Counted from the stretch's first letter, positions 15,518-24,730 are shown. The stretch: DNA of 64,000 bases from Seongchinamella sediminis (GCF_003457605.1 NZ_QRAN01000018.1:1-64000); one strand, 5' to 3'. Numbers and translations: made by a program. The notes: generated by a model from the sequence alone, not told the origin.

Positions 15518-15925
15518 CTAAGCGGACGGGCCCTGGCGCTTGATGGCGCGGGTGCGGCCGTTGTCGTCGATAGCGACGAAGACGAACTCGCCTTCGGTCA
15601 CCTTCAGCGGCTCGCCATCGTGCTTGGAATTGATCCACACCTCGACAATGATGCGAATGGAGCTGCGGCCGATTTCCAGTACGTCACAGTAGCAGGACAC
15701 CACCGCGCCCACGTGGACCGGTGTCAGGAAGGCCATGGCATCAATAGCCACGGTGGCCACCCGGCCACCGGCGACCTCGGCGGCGGTGACCATGCCGGCA
15801 ATATCCATTTGCGACATCAACCAGCCACCGAAAATGTCCCCGTTGGGATTGGTGTCCTTGGGCATGGCCACGGTCTGCAGGGCCAGGTCGCCGTGAGGCA
15901 CGGGGGTGCTGTCGATGTCGTTCAT
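15518..15925 (-). CDS. yciA: Acyl-CoA thioesterase, YciA type
   Basis: 135 residues, a single hot-dog domain. Motifs: MPKDTNPNGDIFGGWLMSQMD, with the catalytic Asn/Asp helix, and later VHVGAVVSCYC. YciA-type enzymes hydrolyse a broad set of acyl-CoAs in the cytoplasm to recycle CoA. It lies between the TRAP binding protein (convergent, gap 12 bp) and the TRAP permease genes on its own strand, 34 bp downstream of dctM, so it may be cotranscribed with dctQM. Confidence 0.88.
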   Translation of the reverse strand: MNDIDSTPVPHGDLALQTVAMPKDTNPNGDIFGGWLMSQMDIAGMVTAAEVAGGRVATVAIDAMAFLTPVHVGAVVSCYCDVLEIGRSSIRIIVEVWINSKHDGEPLKVTEGEFVFVAIDDNGRTRAIKRQGPSA

Positions 15926-15959
15926 GCGCTTGCGCCTGGTCAGGTTGTCGGGTTGATCG

Positions 15960-17321
15960 TCACTTTTGCAGCAGGGCGGGTAGCCAGGTGGCCATTTGTG
16001 GCCAGAACCACAACGCCGTCATCAGTAGTAGCTGGATGATTATAAAGGGTACCACCCCGCGGTAGATAGCCCCGGTGGGCACGGAGTCCGGCGCTACCCC
16101 GCGCAGGTAGAACAGGGCAAAGCCAAAGGGCGGGGTGAGGAAAGAGGTTTGCAGGTTGAGGGCGATCATGATGCCCAGCCAGATCGGGTCCAGGCCCATG
16201 GCCAGCAGGATCGGGCCGACGATAGGCACCACCACGAAGGTAATTTCGATAAAATCGAGGATAAAGCCGAGCAGGAAGATCACCACCATGACTACCAGGG
16301 TCGCGCCCATCACCCCGCCCGGCATGTCGAGGAAGAAGCCGTGAATAAGCTCCTCCCCGCCAAAGCCGCGGAATACCAGTGAGAACACCGCGGCGCCGAT
16401 AAGAATCATGAACACCATGCAGGTGACGCCCATGGTGTCGATCACCGCTTCCCTGAGCAGGGCAAAGTTGATCTGCCGGCGGGCCAGCGCCAGGCACAGG
16501 GCGCCCACCGCGCCAAAGCCGGCGGCCTCGGTGGGCGTTGCGGCACCGACCAGGATGGACCCCAGCACCAGTGCTATCAGTACCAGCGGCGGCAACAGGC
16601 CGCGCAGGACTTCCCCCGGGGAGACCGGTTCTGCATCCGCCGGTGGCGCAGCCTCGGGGTTAAGGCGAGCGATAACGGTCAGGTAGATGATATACAGGGC
16701 CACCAGCACCAGGCCGGGAATGAGGGCGCCCACGAACAGGTCGCCCACGGATACCGTCTGGGTGCTGAACACCTTCATTTTCAGCTGCGCCTGCTGGTAG
16801 GCGTTGGCGAGGATGTCTCCCAGCAGCACCAGGGCGATGGAGGGGGGAATGATTTGCCCCAGGGTGCCGGTTGCGCAGATGGTGCCGGTGGCCAGCGCCG
16901 GGCTGTAGCCGGCGCGCAACATACTGGGCAGCGACAGCAGCCCCATGGTGACTACCGTGGCGCCGACAATGCCGGTACTGGCTGCCAGGAACATACCGAC
17001 CACCACCACCGAGATGCCCAACCCACCCTGCAGGCGGCCGAATACCCGCGACATGCTGCCCAGCAGTTCCTCGGCAATGCGCGACTTTTCCAGGATGGTG
17101 CCCATGAGGATAAACAGCGGCACCGCGATCAGGGTGGTGTTGTTGATAGTGCCGAACACCCGACCGGGGAAAGCGGCGAGAAAGCCGGCGTCGAATACCC
17201 CGGCAAGAATGCCGCCGGCGGCAAAGGCCAGGGCGGTACCGGCCAGGGTGAAGGCGACCGGGTAGCCGAGCATCAACAGCAGGCAGACCGCCAGGAACAT
17301 GTACAGCGAGAGATACTCCAT
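15960..17321 (-). CDS. dctM: TRAP transporter large permease, DctM
   Basis: 453 residues from MEYLSLYMFLAV. About twelve hydrophobic segments of the DctM/ion-transporter superfamily; GTILEKS and GATVVTMGLLSLPSML, then CATGTLGQIIPPS and later QTSFLTPPFGFALFYLRG are hallmark motifs. It is the sodium-driven translocation subunit. I chose ATG 17321 because upstream sequence overlaps dctQ, whose stop ends at 17324. It works with DctQ and probably with the DctP encoded at 14342 on the other strand. Confidence 0.92.
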   Translation of the reverse strand: MEYLSLYMFLAVCLLLMLGYPVAFTLAGTALAFAAGGILAGVFDAGFLAAFPGRVFGTINNTTLIAVPLFILMGTILEKSRIAEELLGSMSRVFGRLQGGLGISVVVVGMFLAASTGIVGATVVTMGLLSLPSMLRAGYSPALATGTICATGTLGQIIPPSIALVLLGDILANAYQQAQLKMKVFSTQTVSVGDLFVGALIPGLVLVALYIIYLTVIARLNPEAAPPADAEPVSPGEVLRGLLPPLVLIALVLGSILVGAATPTEAAGFGAVGALCLALARRQINFALLREAVIDTMGVTCMVFMILIGAAVFSLVFRGFGGEELIHGFFLDMPGGVMGATLVVMVVIFLLGFILDFIEITFVVVPIVGPILLAMGLDPIWLGIMIALNLQTSFLTPPFGFALFYLRGVAPDSVPTGAIYRGVVPFIIIQLLLMTALWFWPQMATWLPALLQK

Positions 17322-17323
17322 GC

Positions 17324-17836
17324 TCAGCCCTTGCCGTCTGCCAACACCAGCGCATTGCGCAGGGTTTCCGCCACGCCCTGCAGCAGCAGATTGATGCCGA
17401 GGGCCGGGATCAATGCCTTGAGTGCGTAAACCGCGGCAATGCCCCCCAGTTCCGATGAGGTTTCGCGCATGGCCCAGGATTCGCTGACAAAGTCCCAGCT
17501 CACGCCGATAATAAACAGGCAAAGCGGGAGCAGGAATACCACACCGCCGAGGGCGTTCACCCAGGCCCGGCCGCGAGCGGTAAACCCGCGGTAAAAAATA
17601 TCCACCCTTACGTGCACATTGTGCTTCAGGGCGTAGCCGGCGCCGAGCAGGAACAGGGTGGCGTGCATGTAGGTGACCAGCTCCTGGGCAAAAATCGAGC
17701 CGCTGTTAAAACCGTAGCGCATGACCACGATAACAGTGGTGAGCAGCGCCATGGCGAGCACCAGCCAGGCCAGCGCACGGCCAAAATGGTCGGTAAAGGC
17801 GTCTATGGTCTGCACAAACTTGCGCACGAGGGCCAT
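17324..17836 (-). CDS. dctQ: TRAP transporter small permease, DctQ
   Basis: About 170 residues with four membrane segments and the DctQ motif TYMHATLFLLGAGYALKHN followed by VHVRVDIFY. It forms the membrane complex with DctM. The start is uncertain: ATG 17836 (MALVRKFVQ) fits the usual family start, while an upstream in-frame ATG at 17878 is possible. Two bases separate its stop from the dctM start, so the two are cotranscribed. The promoter must lie in the 98-bp gap shared with yaaA. Confidence 0.88.
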   Translation of the reverse strand: MALVRKFVQTIDAFTDHFGRALAWLVLAMALLTTVIVVMRYGFNSGSIFAQELVTYMHATLFLLGAGYALKHNVHVRVDIFYRGFTARGRAWVNALGGVVFLLPLCLFIIGVSWDFVSESWAMRETSSELGGIAAVYALKALIPALGINLLLQGVAETLRNALVLADGKG

Positions 17837-17934
17837 GCGGATCAGGTCTTTTTTATTGCACGGTGGGCAGAGTATCATAGCCCACTCGCCGAAGGGGACT
17901 CCCCGGCGCTGCACTAACCGACAGGCCCTGAGTA

Positions 17935-18720
17935 ATGCTGACTGTGATTTCGCCGGCGAAAACGCTGGATTTTGATACCCCGCCCACCACCCGCAAGGCC
18001 ACCCAGCCGCTGTTTATCGAGCGCGCTGGCGAACTGGTCGAGGACGCCCGCAACATGAGTCCCGACGATATCCGTGCGCTGATGGGAGTCAGCGACAATA
18101 TTGCCGAGCTCAACCACGCCAGGTTCATGAACTGGTCCGCGCCCTTCAGCCTGGACAACGCCAAGCAGTCGGTACTGGCGTTCAAGGGCGACGTTTACAC
18201 CGGGCTGGAAGCGGAGACCCTGAGCGCCGACCAGCTGGGTTTTGCCCAGAAGCACCTGTGCATCCTGTCCGGCCTGTACGGGGTGCTGCGCCCGCTGGAC
18301 TTGATGCAGCCCTACCGGCTGGAGATGGGTCTCAAGTTCGCCAACCGGGGCGGCAAGAATCTCTACCAGTTCTGGGGCGATGACATCAACAAGGCGGTGG
18401 CCAGGCTGCTGCAAAAATCCGGCTCCCGGGTGCTGGTCAACCTCGCCTCGAACGAGTACTTCAAGTCGGTGCAGGCGCGCCAGCTGGATGCGGAAATCAT
18501 CACTCCGGTGTTCAAGGACCTCAAGAACGGCAAGTACAAGGTCATCAGCTTTTACGCCAAGAAAGCCCGCGGCCAGATGGCGCGCTATATCATCGAGAAG
18601 GGCCTCAACGAGCCGACGGGCATGAAGCGCTTCCGCAAGGACGGCTACCGCTACAACAAGGCCGAGTCCAGCGCCCATGAGTGGGTGTTTACCCGCGACG
18701 AAGCGCCGGCGGCAAAATAG
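17935..18720 (+). CDS. yaaA: Peroxide stress protein YaaA
   Basis: 261 residues, full length for the DUF328/YaaA family: starts MLTVISPAKTLDF, with FSGLYG-like ILSGLYGVLRPLDLMQPYRLEMG and IINLASNEY-like LVNLASNEYFKSV motifs. YaaA lowers intracellular iron and protects DNA and proteins from hydrogen peroxide damage. Divergent from dctQ; a DUF938 methyltransferase follows 9 bp downstream. Confidence 0.95.
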   Translation: MLTVISPAKTLDFDTPPTTRKATQPLFIERAGELVEDARNMSPDDIRALMGVSDNIAELNHARFMNWSAPFSLDNAKQSVLAFKGDVYTGLEAETLSADQLGFAQKHLCILSGLYGVLRPLDLMQPYRLEMGLKFANRGGKNLYQFWGDDINKAVARLLQKSGSRVLVNLASNEYFKSVQARQLDAEIITPVFKDLKNGKYKVISFYAKKARGQMARYIIEKGLNEPTGMKRFRKDGYRYNKAESSAHEWVFTRDEAPAAK

Positions 18721-18729
18721 GCCGGCGCC

Positions 18730-19329
18730 GTGGACAGCCTGCCCTTTTCCCAGGCCTGCGAGAACAACAAGGGTCCCATCCTGGCGGTGCTGGCGGAAGC
18801 CTTCGCCGACCGCACCCGGGTACTGGAAATTGCGGCCGGAACCGGCCAGCACGCCTGCTGGTTTGCCGGTCATCTGCCGCAGCTGCAGTGGCAGCCCACC
18901 GAGCTGGCGCAAAACCTGCCCGTGCTGGCGCCGCGCTGTGGCGCCTACGATGGCGCTAACCTGCTGCCGCCCTGCGCGCTCGATGTCAGCTCCCGGCCCT
19001 GGCCCTGCGGCGATTTTCCGGACGCGGTTTTCACCGCCAACAGCCTGCATATCATGCCCTGGGACTCGGTACAGGACCTATTTGCCGAGCTCGGCGCCCG
19101 CGCCGCTGGCGATACCCTGCTGGCGATTTACGGCCCGTTCAACTACCGCGGCCAGTACACCTCGGACAGCAACGCCAGGTTTGACCAGTGGCTGGCACAG
19201 CAAAGCCGCCACAGCGCCATCCGCGATTTTGAACAGGTGGACGCGCTGGCAGTGGCGACGGGCTTTGCCCTGGAGGCCGATGCCGGGATGCCCGCCAACA
19301 ATCGCCTGCTGCTCTGGCGCAAAGCCTGA
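18730..19329 (+). CDS. DUF938 SAM-dependent methyltransferase
   Basis: 199 residues from GTG 18730, 9 bp after yaaA. Contains the SAM-binding glycine motif LEIAAGTGQHA (about 36-46) and later FTANSLHIMPW and YGPFNYRGQYTSDSNARFD, which define the DUF938 family. The substrate is unknown. Cytoplasmic; likely cotranscribed with yaaA. Confidence 0.87.
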   Translation: MDSLPFSQACENNKGPILAVLAEAFADRTRVLEIAAGTGQHACWFAGHLPQLQWQPTELAQNLPVLAPRCGAYDGANLLPPCALDVSSRPWPCGDFPDAVFTANSLHIMPWDSVQDLFAELGARAAGDTLLAIYGPFNYRGQYTSDSNARFDQWLAQQSRHSAIRDFEQVDALAVATGFALEADAGMPANNRLLLWRKA

Positions 19330-19355
19330 GCGGACATGAAACGCCCAGCGGATAA

Positions 19356-20501
19356 TCAGCGGCTTTGCTTGAAGGGCAGCAGGGTTTCCGCTTCCTTGCG
19401 GTAGGCTTCGGTGTGGGGTCGCTCCCGGCGGGTGAAGTCGGCCACCGCCGCTGACAGGCCGGGATCGGCTATCCAGTGGTTGGAGAAGGTTGTCACCGGG
19501 CGGAAGCCGCGCTGGATCTTGTGTTCACCCTGGGCGCCGGGATCGAAGCGGCCGATGCCCTGCTCGATGCAGTACTCGATGCCGCGGTAGTAGCAGGCCT
19601 CGAAATGCAGGCAGTCAAACTCCTGTTCACAGCCCCAGTAGCGGCCGTAAAGCGTATCCGCGGAGCGGAAGTACAGGGCGGCGGCAACGGCACTGCCAGC
19701 ATGGCTGGCCATGACCATGATGACCTGGTCGCCCATGCCCGCCGCCACCCGGGTAAAAAACGCCCGGGTCAGGTAGCCGCCGTGGCCGCTGCGTTTGGCA
19801 TAGGTGTACTGGTAGAAGTGATAGAACTTTTGCCAGTGTTCGTCGCTGATCTCGTCGCCCACCAGGGTCTGCAGCTCCAGGTTTTGTTCCTGCACCCGGC
19901 GGCGCTCGCGTTTGAGTGACTTGCGCTTGCGACTGCTGAAGCCGGCGAGGAAGTCGTCGAAGTCCCGGTAGCCTTCATTGAACCAGTGAAACTGGGTGGC
20001 CCGGCGCTGGTGAATACCCCGCGTGAGCAGCTCGGCGGATACCGATTCCTCGGGGAACAGCAGGTGCCAGCTGGAGAGCTCCCGGGCGCGGGCAAACTGT
20101 TCCAGCGCCTGAATGGCCAGCTGCCAGGCCTCCCCGGCACTGAGCTCGGCGCGGTGACAAAGCCGCGGTCCGGTGGCGGGGGTGAAGGGGATGGCACTGA
20201 CCAGCCTGGGGTAATACTGCAGGCCGCTCTGCTCCCAGGCCTGGGACCAGGACCAGTCAAACACGTACTCACCGTAAGAATGGGGCTTGAGGTACAGGGG
20301 CAGGGCCACCACTGCCGTTTCGCCGTCCCGCAGCAGCAGGTGGCAGGGCTGCCAGCCGGTCTCGGCGGTGGTGCAGCCGGTCTGCTCCAGCCCCAGCAGG
20401 AACCGGTGCCGCAGGAAGGGGTAGTCAGTGCCGCAGAGGGCTTCCCACTCGGCGGCATCCACCTGCTCCAGGCTGGTGACGAACTCGGCGTTCACGGGCA
20501 C
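19356..20501 (-). CDS. FemAB-like GNAT-fold acetyltransferase (DUF482)
   Basis: 381 residues from GTG 20501. Contains RKRKSLKRERRRV followed by a GNAT-like core, HGGYLTRAFFTRV, YFRSADTLYGRYWGC, CLHFEACYYRGIEYCIEQG and HKIQRGFRPV, all hallmarks of the family sometimes called peptidogalycan biosynthesis/recognition proteins. Real substrate unknown. It precedes ubiA on the minus strand, with a 13-bp gap from the end of ubiA to its start, so it may be the last gene of a ubiC-ubiA transcript. Confidence 0.85.
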   Translation of the reverse strand: MPVNAEFVTSLEQVDAAEWEALCGTDYPFLRHRFLLGLEQTGCTTAETGWQPCHLLLRDGETAVVALPLYLKPHSYGEYVFDWSWSQAWEQSGLQYYPRLVSAIPFTPATGPRLCHRAELSAGEAWQLAIQALEQFARARELSSWHLLFPEESVSAELLTRGIHQRRATQFHWFNEGYRDFDDFLAGFSSRKRKSLKRERRRVQEQNLELQTLVGDEISDEHWQKFYHFYQYTYAKRSGHGGYLTRAFFTRVAAGMGDQVIMVMASHAGSAVAAALYFRSADTLYGRYWGCEQEFDCLHFEACYYRGIEYCIEQGIGRFDPGAQGEHKIQRGFRPVTTFSNHWIADPGLSAAVADFTRRERPHTEAYRKEAETLLPFKQSR

Positions 20502-20514
20502 CGCAACTCCCGGA

Positions 20515-21375
20515 TCAAAGGGCGTAGTCCAGCAGCAGGCCGATGAAGATCACCGCGCCTACCCAGTTGTTGTGAAGAAAAGCCTTGAAGCATGCGGCCG
20601 GGTCCCGTTCGCGTATCAGGTACTGGTGGTATACGCACAGGCCCGCCGCGCCGACCAGCCCCAGGTAATAGAACAGGCCGAGGTCGAAGCTGACACCGGC
20701 TGCCGCCATCAGCGCCAGGAATGCCAGCTGCAGCAGGCCGATCATGTGCCGGTCGCGATCGCCGAACAGGATGGCGGAAGACTTGATGCCGACGACCAGG
20801 TCGTCCTCGCGGTCGACCATGGCGTACTTGGTGTCGTAGGCCATGGTCCACAGCAGGTTGGCGCCATACAACAGCCACAGCTCCGTGGGTAGTTCCCCGG
20901 TCTGGGCGGCAAAGGCCATGGGGATGCTCCAGGAAAATGCGGCGCCCAGCACGACCTGCGGCAAGTGGGTAAAGCGCTTCATGAAGGGGTAGGTGGAGGC
21001 CAGGGCCACGGCGCCGAAGGACAGCTTTATGGTCAGCGGGTTGGTGAACAAGACCAGCACGAATGCGCTTAGCAGTAAGCCCAGGAACAGCAGCCGGGCG
21101 TCTGCCACCGATACGGCGCCGGTGACCAGTGGCCGCCCGCGGGTGCGGTTTACATCCCCGTCCCAGTGGCGGTCGGCGAGATCGTTGACCACGCAACCGG
21201 CGGAACGCATGAGGAAGGTGCCGAGGCAAAAAATCAGCAGCAGGTCCCAGTCCGGTCGCCCCTGCGCGGCAATCCACAGGGCCCAGAGGGTGGGCCACAG
21301 CAGCAGCAGGGTGCCGATCGGCTTGTCAAAGCGGATCAGCTGGAGCAGGGCCTGGAATTTGGACTCGGTGGACAT
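20515..21375 (-). CDS. ubiA: 4-hydroxybenzoate polyprenyltransferase UbiA
   Basis: 286 residues. Integral membrane prenyltransferase with both aspartate-rich motifs: [15 protein letters not shown] (about 63-77) and [13 protein letters not shown] (about 190-202), and about eight membrane segments. It attaches the polyprenyl tail to 4-hydroxybenzoate in ubiquinone synthesis. It lies 30 bp downstream of ubiC, which supplies that substrate. Confidence 0.96.
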   Translation of the reverse strand: MSTESKFQALLQLIRFDKPIGTLLLLWPTLWALWIAAQGRPDWDLLLIFCLGTFLMRSAGCVVNDLADRHWDGDVNRTRGRPLVTGAVSVADARLLFLGLLLSAFVLVLFTNPLTIKLSFGAVALASTYPFMKRFTHLPQVVLGAAFSWSIPMAFAAQTGELPTELWLLYGANLLWTMAYDTKYAMVDREDDLVVGIKSSAILFGDRDRHMIGLLQLAFLALMAAAGVSFDLGLFYYLGLVGAAGLCVYHQYLIRERDPAACFKAFLHNNWVGAVIFIGLLLDYAL

Positions 21376-21405
21376 GGTGCGCTTGTTTGGGGCCAGACCC
21401 CAAGC

Positions 21406-22062
21406 TTACTGTTTCGGGCTGACAATTGCAGCGCTGACTTTGCCGCGCTGGGTCCTGTGTACGGGAAGCACGCCGGGCCAGGGCTCGAAGGCCTGCAGGA
21501 ATACCTCACTGACCATCAGCGTGCGACCTGCAATAGTAAAGCGCGAGCGCCTTGCCCAGGCCGGCCCCTGCTGGCGCAGGCCAGCCGGGACATAGTCGCA
21601 GGCGCCGTTGAGCCGGGCGACCTCGAAGGGGCTGCGGCGCATCCCCGGGTGGCTGAAAAGAATGGCGCCGAGAGGGCGATTCTGCAGTCGCCGCAGGTGC
21701 GCCAGCTTGCCGGTCAGGCTGGAGATGGGCAGCACCGAGCGGGCGAAAACCACCCTGTTGCTTCCCTGGTTCAGGGCGACTTCCCGCACCAGCGCCAACT
21801 GCCGGTTCGGTAAGCCCAGCAGCTGGCGTTCCGACGGCAGCGGCACTTCCCAGCCCTGGTAGAGCCGGCGGACACTGAATGTGCCCCGCTGCTGGTCGAT
21901 CAGCCTGCCGGTGAGGGAGCCATCGTCCAGCAGCCAGCGCCGTACCGCCGGCGCCAGCTCACCGGTGGTGAGCTGTTCCACCGGTCGCCACAGGGGTTCG
22001 CGCCGCACCCGGTGAATGGCGCGGGGCGGATGAACATTGGCTGTGCGGGTGTGTTTATTCAT
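21406..22062 (-). CDS. ubiC: Chorismate pyruvate-lyase UbiC
   Basis: 218 residues from ATG 22062 (MNKHTRTANV). Contains LWRPVEQL, a leucine-rich start after DDGSLTGRLI, QRGTFSVRRLYQGW, LVREVAL and the C-terminal RRSRFTIAGRTLMVSEVFL, typical of UbiC. It converts chorismate to 4-hydroxybenzoate and pyruvate, the first committed step of ubiquinone synthesis. Divergent from the rubredoxin-reductase gene. Confidence 0.9.
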   Translation of the reverse strand: MNKHTRTANVHPPRAIHRVRREPLWRPVEQLTTGELAPAVRRWLLDDGSLTGRLIDQQRGTFSVRRLYQGWEVPLPSERQLLGLPNRQLALVREVALNQGSNRVVFARSVLPISSLTGKLAHLRRLQNRPLGAILFSHPGMRRSPFEVARLNGACDYVPAGLRQQGPAWARRSRFTIAGRTLMVSEVFLQAFEPWPGVLPVHRTQRGKVSAAIVSPKQ

Positions 22063-22145
22063 GCAGTGGCGAGAATGCGCGATCAGCACGCCCCTTGCAA
22101 GGCGTTGCTGGCCTGAAATGCCACTGGCCGCGACCCACATAGCCC

Positions 22146-22173
22146 TTGCACAATTTTCACACAACCCTATAGT
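22146..22173 (+). promoter_or_regulatory. Probable sigma-70 promoter of the rubredoxin-reductase gene
   Basis: TTGCAC (22146-22151) and TATAGT (22168-22173) are separated by 16 bp. The predicted transcript starts near 22180, giving an 80-nt leader before ATG 22261. Confidence 0.55.
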
Positions 22174-22260
22174 GTTGCCCCCTGAATTTGTTTCCCCGGC
22201 GCTGTCGTCAGCATTGGGGAGTAACCTCCGGAAACAGAGACAGCACGAGCGAGCACAACG

Positions 22261-23631
22261 ATGAGTAGATGGGAATGTATAGTCTGCGGCCTGATATACG
22301 ACGAGAAGGAAGGCTGGCCCGATGACGGTATCGCCCCCGGAACCCGCTGGGAGGACGTCCCCGAGGACTGGCTCTGCCCCGACTGCGGCGTGGGCAAGGA
22401 GGACTTCGAACTGCTCGAGGAGTCGCCGGTGGACGATACTCCCCATCATGAGGAACCGGTGGTCGATACGGTTCACTCGCCGGTGGTGATCCTCGGCACT
22501 GGCCTCGCCGGCTACGGCCTGGCCAAGGAGTTCCGCAAACACGATACGGACACGCCGCTGATCCTGATTACCTCCGATGACGGCCGCTCCTACTCCAAGC
22601 CGATGCTGTCTACCGGCTACACCAAGGACACGTCCACCGACGACCTGGCGCAACTGGATGCCGGCAGCATGGGCCGTATGCTCAAGGCCAGCGTGTGGAC
22701 CATGACCAGGGTCAGCGCTATCGACACCGAGAACCAGCTGATCAAGGTGGGTGACGCTGAGACCGCGGTCCACTACGGCAAGCTGGTACTGGCGCTGGGC
22801 GCCGATGTGATCCGGCCGCCCATCGAAGGCGATGGCCTGGACAAGGTTTACTCGGTTAACGACCTGCTGGATTACGACGACTTCCGCACGGCGATGAAGA
22901 AGAACGACGTCAAAAAAGTCTGCCTGATCGGCGGCGGCCTGATCGGCTGCGAGTACACCAATGACCTGATCAACGGCGGCTTCCAGACCGAAACCGTGGA
23001 CCCGCTGGGCTACTGCCTGCCGACCCTGTTGCCCGAGCCCGCCGGCAAGGCGGTGCAGGCGGCGCTTGAGGAGCAGGGCGCGAAGTTCCACTTCGGCCCG
23101 CTGGTGACCGAGGTCAACAAGGCTGATATCGGTGTGGAGGTAAAGCTCAACAACGGTGAAACCATTGTCGCCGACCTCGTGGTCTCGGCGGTGGGTGTGC
23201 GCCCCCGCGTCGAGCTGGCCCAGGCATCCGGCATCGAAACCAACCGCGGCGTGGTGACCAACCGCCTGCTGGAGACCAGCGCGCCCAACGTGTACGCGAT
23301 GGGTGATTGCGCCGAGGTGGCCGGACACGTGCTGGTTTATGTCGCGCCGCTGATGGCCCAGGCCCGGGCCCTGGGCAAGACCCTGGCCGGCGAACCCACT
23401 GAGGTCAGCTACCCGGCCATGCCGGTTACCATCAAGGTCCCCGCCTGCCCGGTCACCGTGGCCCCTCCCCCTGCCGGGGTCGAAGGCGAGTGGAGCTTTG
23501 AAATTGATGGCCACAACGTCAAGGCCGAGTTCCGCGACGCCAGCGGCGCCCTGCTGGGCTTCGCCCTTACCGGTGAGGCAACGCGGCACAAGATGGCCCT
23601 GCAGAAGGAACTGCCGGCGATCATGGCCTGA
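22261..23631 (+). CDS. Rubredoxin-rubredoxin reductase fusion protein
   Basis: 456 residues. Residues 1-54 form a complete rubredoxin with two iron-binding pairs ([10 protein letters not shown] and [11 protein letters not shown]). After an acidic linker, an FAD/NAD-binding reductase begins at [19 protein letters not shown], with a second nucleotide motif [13 protein letters not shown] and the FAD motif [10 protein letters not shown]. The C-terminal 70 residues resemble the rubredoxin-binding domain. Known: rubredoxin reductase passes electrons from NADH to rubredoxin, for alkane hydroxylase or oxygen/peroxide detoxification. No alkB is in the window, so the partner is unknown. Fusion should make transfer efficient and self-contained. 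Confidence 0.92.
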   Translation: MSRWECIVCGLIYDEKEGWPDDGIAPGTRWEDVPEDWLCPDCGVGKEDFELLEESPVDDTPHHEEPVVDTVHSPVVILGTGLAGYGLAKEFRKHDTDTPLILITSDDGRSYSKPMLSTGYTKDTSTDDLAQLDAGSMGRMLKASVWTMTRVSAIDTENQLIKVGDAETAVHYGKLVLALGADVIRPPIEGDGLDKVYSVNDLLDYDDFRTAMKKNDVKKVCLIGGGLIGCEYTNDLINGGFQTETVDPLGYCLPTLLPEPAGKAVQAALEEQGAKFHFGPLVTEVNKADIGVEVKLNNGETIVADLVVSAVGVRPRVELAQASGIETNRGVVTNRLLETSAPNVYAMGDCAEVAGHVLVYVAPLMAQARALGKTLAGEPTEVSYPAMPVTIKVPACPVTVAPPPAGVEGEWSFEIDGHNVKAEFRDASGALLGFALTGEATRHKMALQKELPAIMA

Positions 23632-23633
23632 GC

Positions 23634-24206
23634 ATGCCCAATCCCGGGCGTGCCGCAGAGCAACAGACCCGCCGCTGGCTCGAGGAATTTGTGGTGGGGC
23701 TGAACCTCTGCCCCTTTGCCCGCCCGCTGCTGGATTCCCCCCGGCTGCGCATTGCCAGCTGTGCCGCGGACGAACTTGCGGCGCTGCAACAATTCTTTCT
23801 CGCCGAGCTGGACCTGCTGCAGTCCTCCCCGGAGATGGAAGTGGCCACCAGCCTGCTGGTTTTTACCGGCGCCCTGGGCGACTTCGACGACTACCTGGGC
23901 TTTCTCGATCTGGCCCAGGAGCTGCTGGATGCCGCCGGCCTGCGCGGTGTGCTCCAGTTGGCCAGCTTCCATCCCGACTACCAGTTCGAGGGCGAACCCG
24001 CCGCTGCCGCCAGCCACTTCAGCAATCGCTCCCCCTGGCCGACTATCCACCTGATCCGGGAAGATATGCTGGAGCGGGTGCTGCTGGACTTTCCCGACCC
24101 GGAGGGAATTCCCGGCCGCAATGTCCAGCACCTGCAGGCCCTGGGGCCGGAAGAACTGCAGTCGCGCTGGCTGGCGCTGAAACGTTCCGGGCCGACAGAC
24201 CCATAA
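23634..24206 (+). CDS. DUF1415 family protein
   Basis: 190 residues, 2 bp after the rubredoxin-reductase stop, so cotranscribed. Family marks: WLEEFVVGLNLCPFA, FLGFLDLAQ-like YLGFLDLAQELL, QLASFHPDYQFEG and RSPWPTIHLIRE. Function unknown; no signal peptide. The context may hint at a redox role, but this is weak. Confidence 0.88.
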   Translation: MPNPGRAAEQQTRRWLEEFVVGLNLCPFARPLLDSPRLRIASCAADELAALQQFFLAELDLLQSSPEMEVATSLLVFTGALGDFDDYLGFLDLAQELLDAAGLRGVLQLASFHPDYQFEGEPAAAASHFSNRSPWPTIHLIREDMLERVLLDFPDPEGIPGRNVQHLQALGPEELQSRWLALKRSGPTDP

Positions 24207-24584
24207 AACCAGCGAAATCGGTTACCAGCGGCAGCAACGCGTTTCCGCGGAAGCGCGCTGTGCAGTCGTCCTGGAGTGAAGCCGGAAGGCATATGCTGAT
24301 CTGACACAACACCGCCATGTATTTGCGGGGCTTGTTATGTCTGCGACCCGCAGTAAGGAATGGCCGTATGCCTGCGCACACTGAATTGTTACAACTGATA
24401 AGCTGTTAATGTGCGCAAGTCTCTTTGTTGGGTTAAGCTAGAACCACGAGACTTCGAGAAGGAATTCGAGTCATGTCAGTATCTGCGCCGGGCAGTACAT
24501 CATTGCATCAGTCCACTCGGGCAGTAGGTTCCATCCTTTCGCGTTTCCGCGGAAACATTTTTCCCTTCCACGCTTGGCGCAAAT
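24207..24584. other. Intergenic/degenerate cassette region, no convincing gene
   Basis: Between the DUF1415 stop and the first attC-like site I see no solid gene. A 15-bp motif CGCGTTTCCGCGGAA occurs twice (24238-24252 and 24540-24554), the second copy part of a 14-bp palindrome (24543-24556). GTTAAGC near 24434 fits the attC R-box consensus by itself, but I find no partner. An ATG ORF from 24473 runs through the attC structure to 24709 and is probably spurious. This may be the remains of an earlier cassette. Confidence 0.4.
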
Positions 24585-24669
24585 TAATAAGTTGCGCCAA
24601 TTCGCCCCTGGCGGGGCCGGACGCCCAAACCGCTACGCGGTTTCTTCGCCTTTGCGCAAGGCGTTATGG
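24585..24669 (+). repeat. attC-like integron recombination site, upstream of brnTA
   Basis: Parts in attC order: R''-like TAAT (24585-24588), spacer AAG, L'' TTGCGC (24592-24597), inner hairpins including AAACCGC/GCGGTTT, L' GCGCAA (24654-24659, exact complement of L''), spacer GGC, and R' GTTA (24663-24666). AAG and GGC spacers beside the R boxes are common in environmental attC sites. The R'' box is degenerate (TAAT for TAAC). Predicted cut is between G24663 and T24664. Confidence 0.55.
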
Positions 24670-24694
24670 GCTCCTCCCGTACCCATCCCACCTC

Positions 24695-24730
24695 TTGTCA
24701 GGACGCTAATATTGGTATATTTTCTATACC
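24695..24730 (+). promoter_or_regulatory. brnTA promoter with overlapping palindromic operator
   Basis: TTGTCA (24695-24700) and TATTTT (24718-24723) have a 17-bp spacer. The palindrome GGTATA-N5-TATACC (24714-24730) covers the -10 box and ends 3 bp before the brnT ATG. BrnTA systems are autorepressed through the RHH antitoxin, so this is the likely operator. Transcription would start at or just before the ATG (near-leaderless), and no ribosome site is visible. Confidence 0.55.

Noticed and set aside
21406-23589. 727-codon minus-strand ORF covering ubiC and the rubredoxin-reductase gene
   Set aside because: Only the last 218 codons code UbiC; the rest is antisense to a clear fusion protein on plus.
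24307-24345. Possible third attC site around GTTATG at 24333
   Set aside because: Only a 4-bp inner stem and AAC/GTT pairing can be drawn; no proper R'' or L boxes.
24473-24709. 78-codon ORF with a fair ribosome site upstream of brnT
   Set aside because: More than half runs through the attC-like hairpins, and no protein-like features or family are visible.
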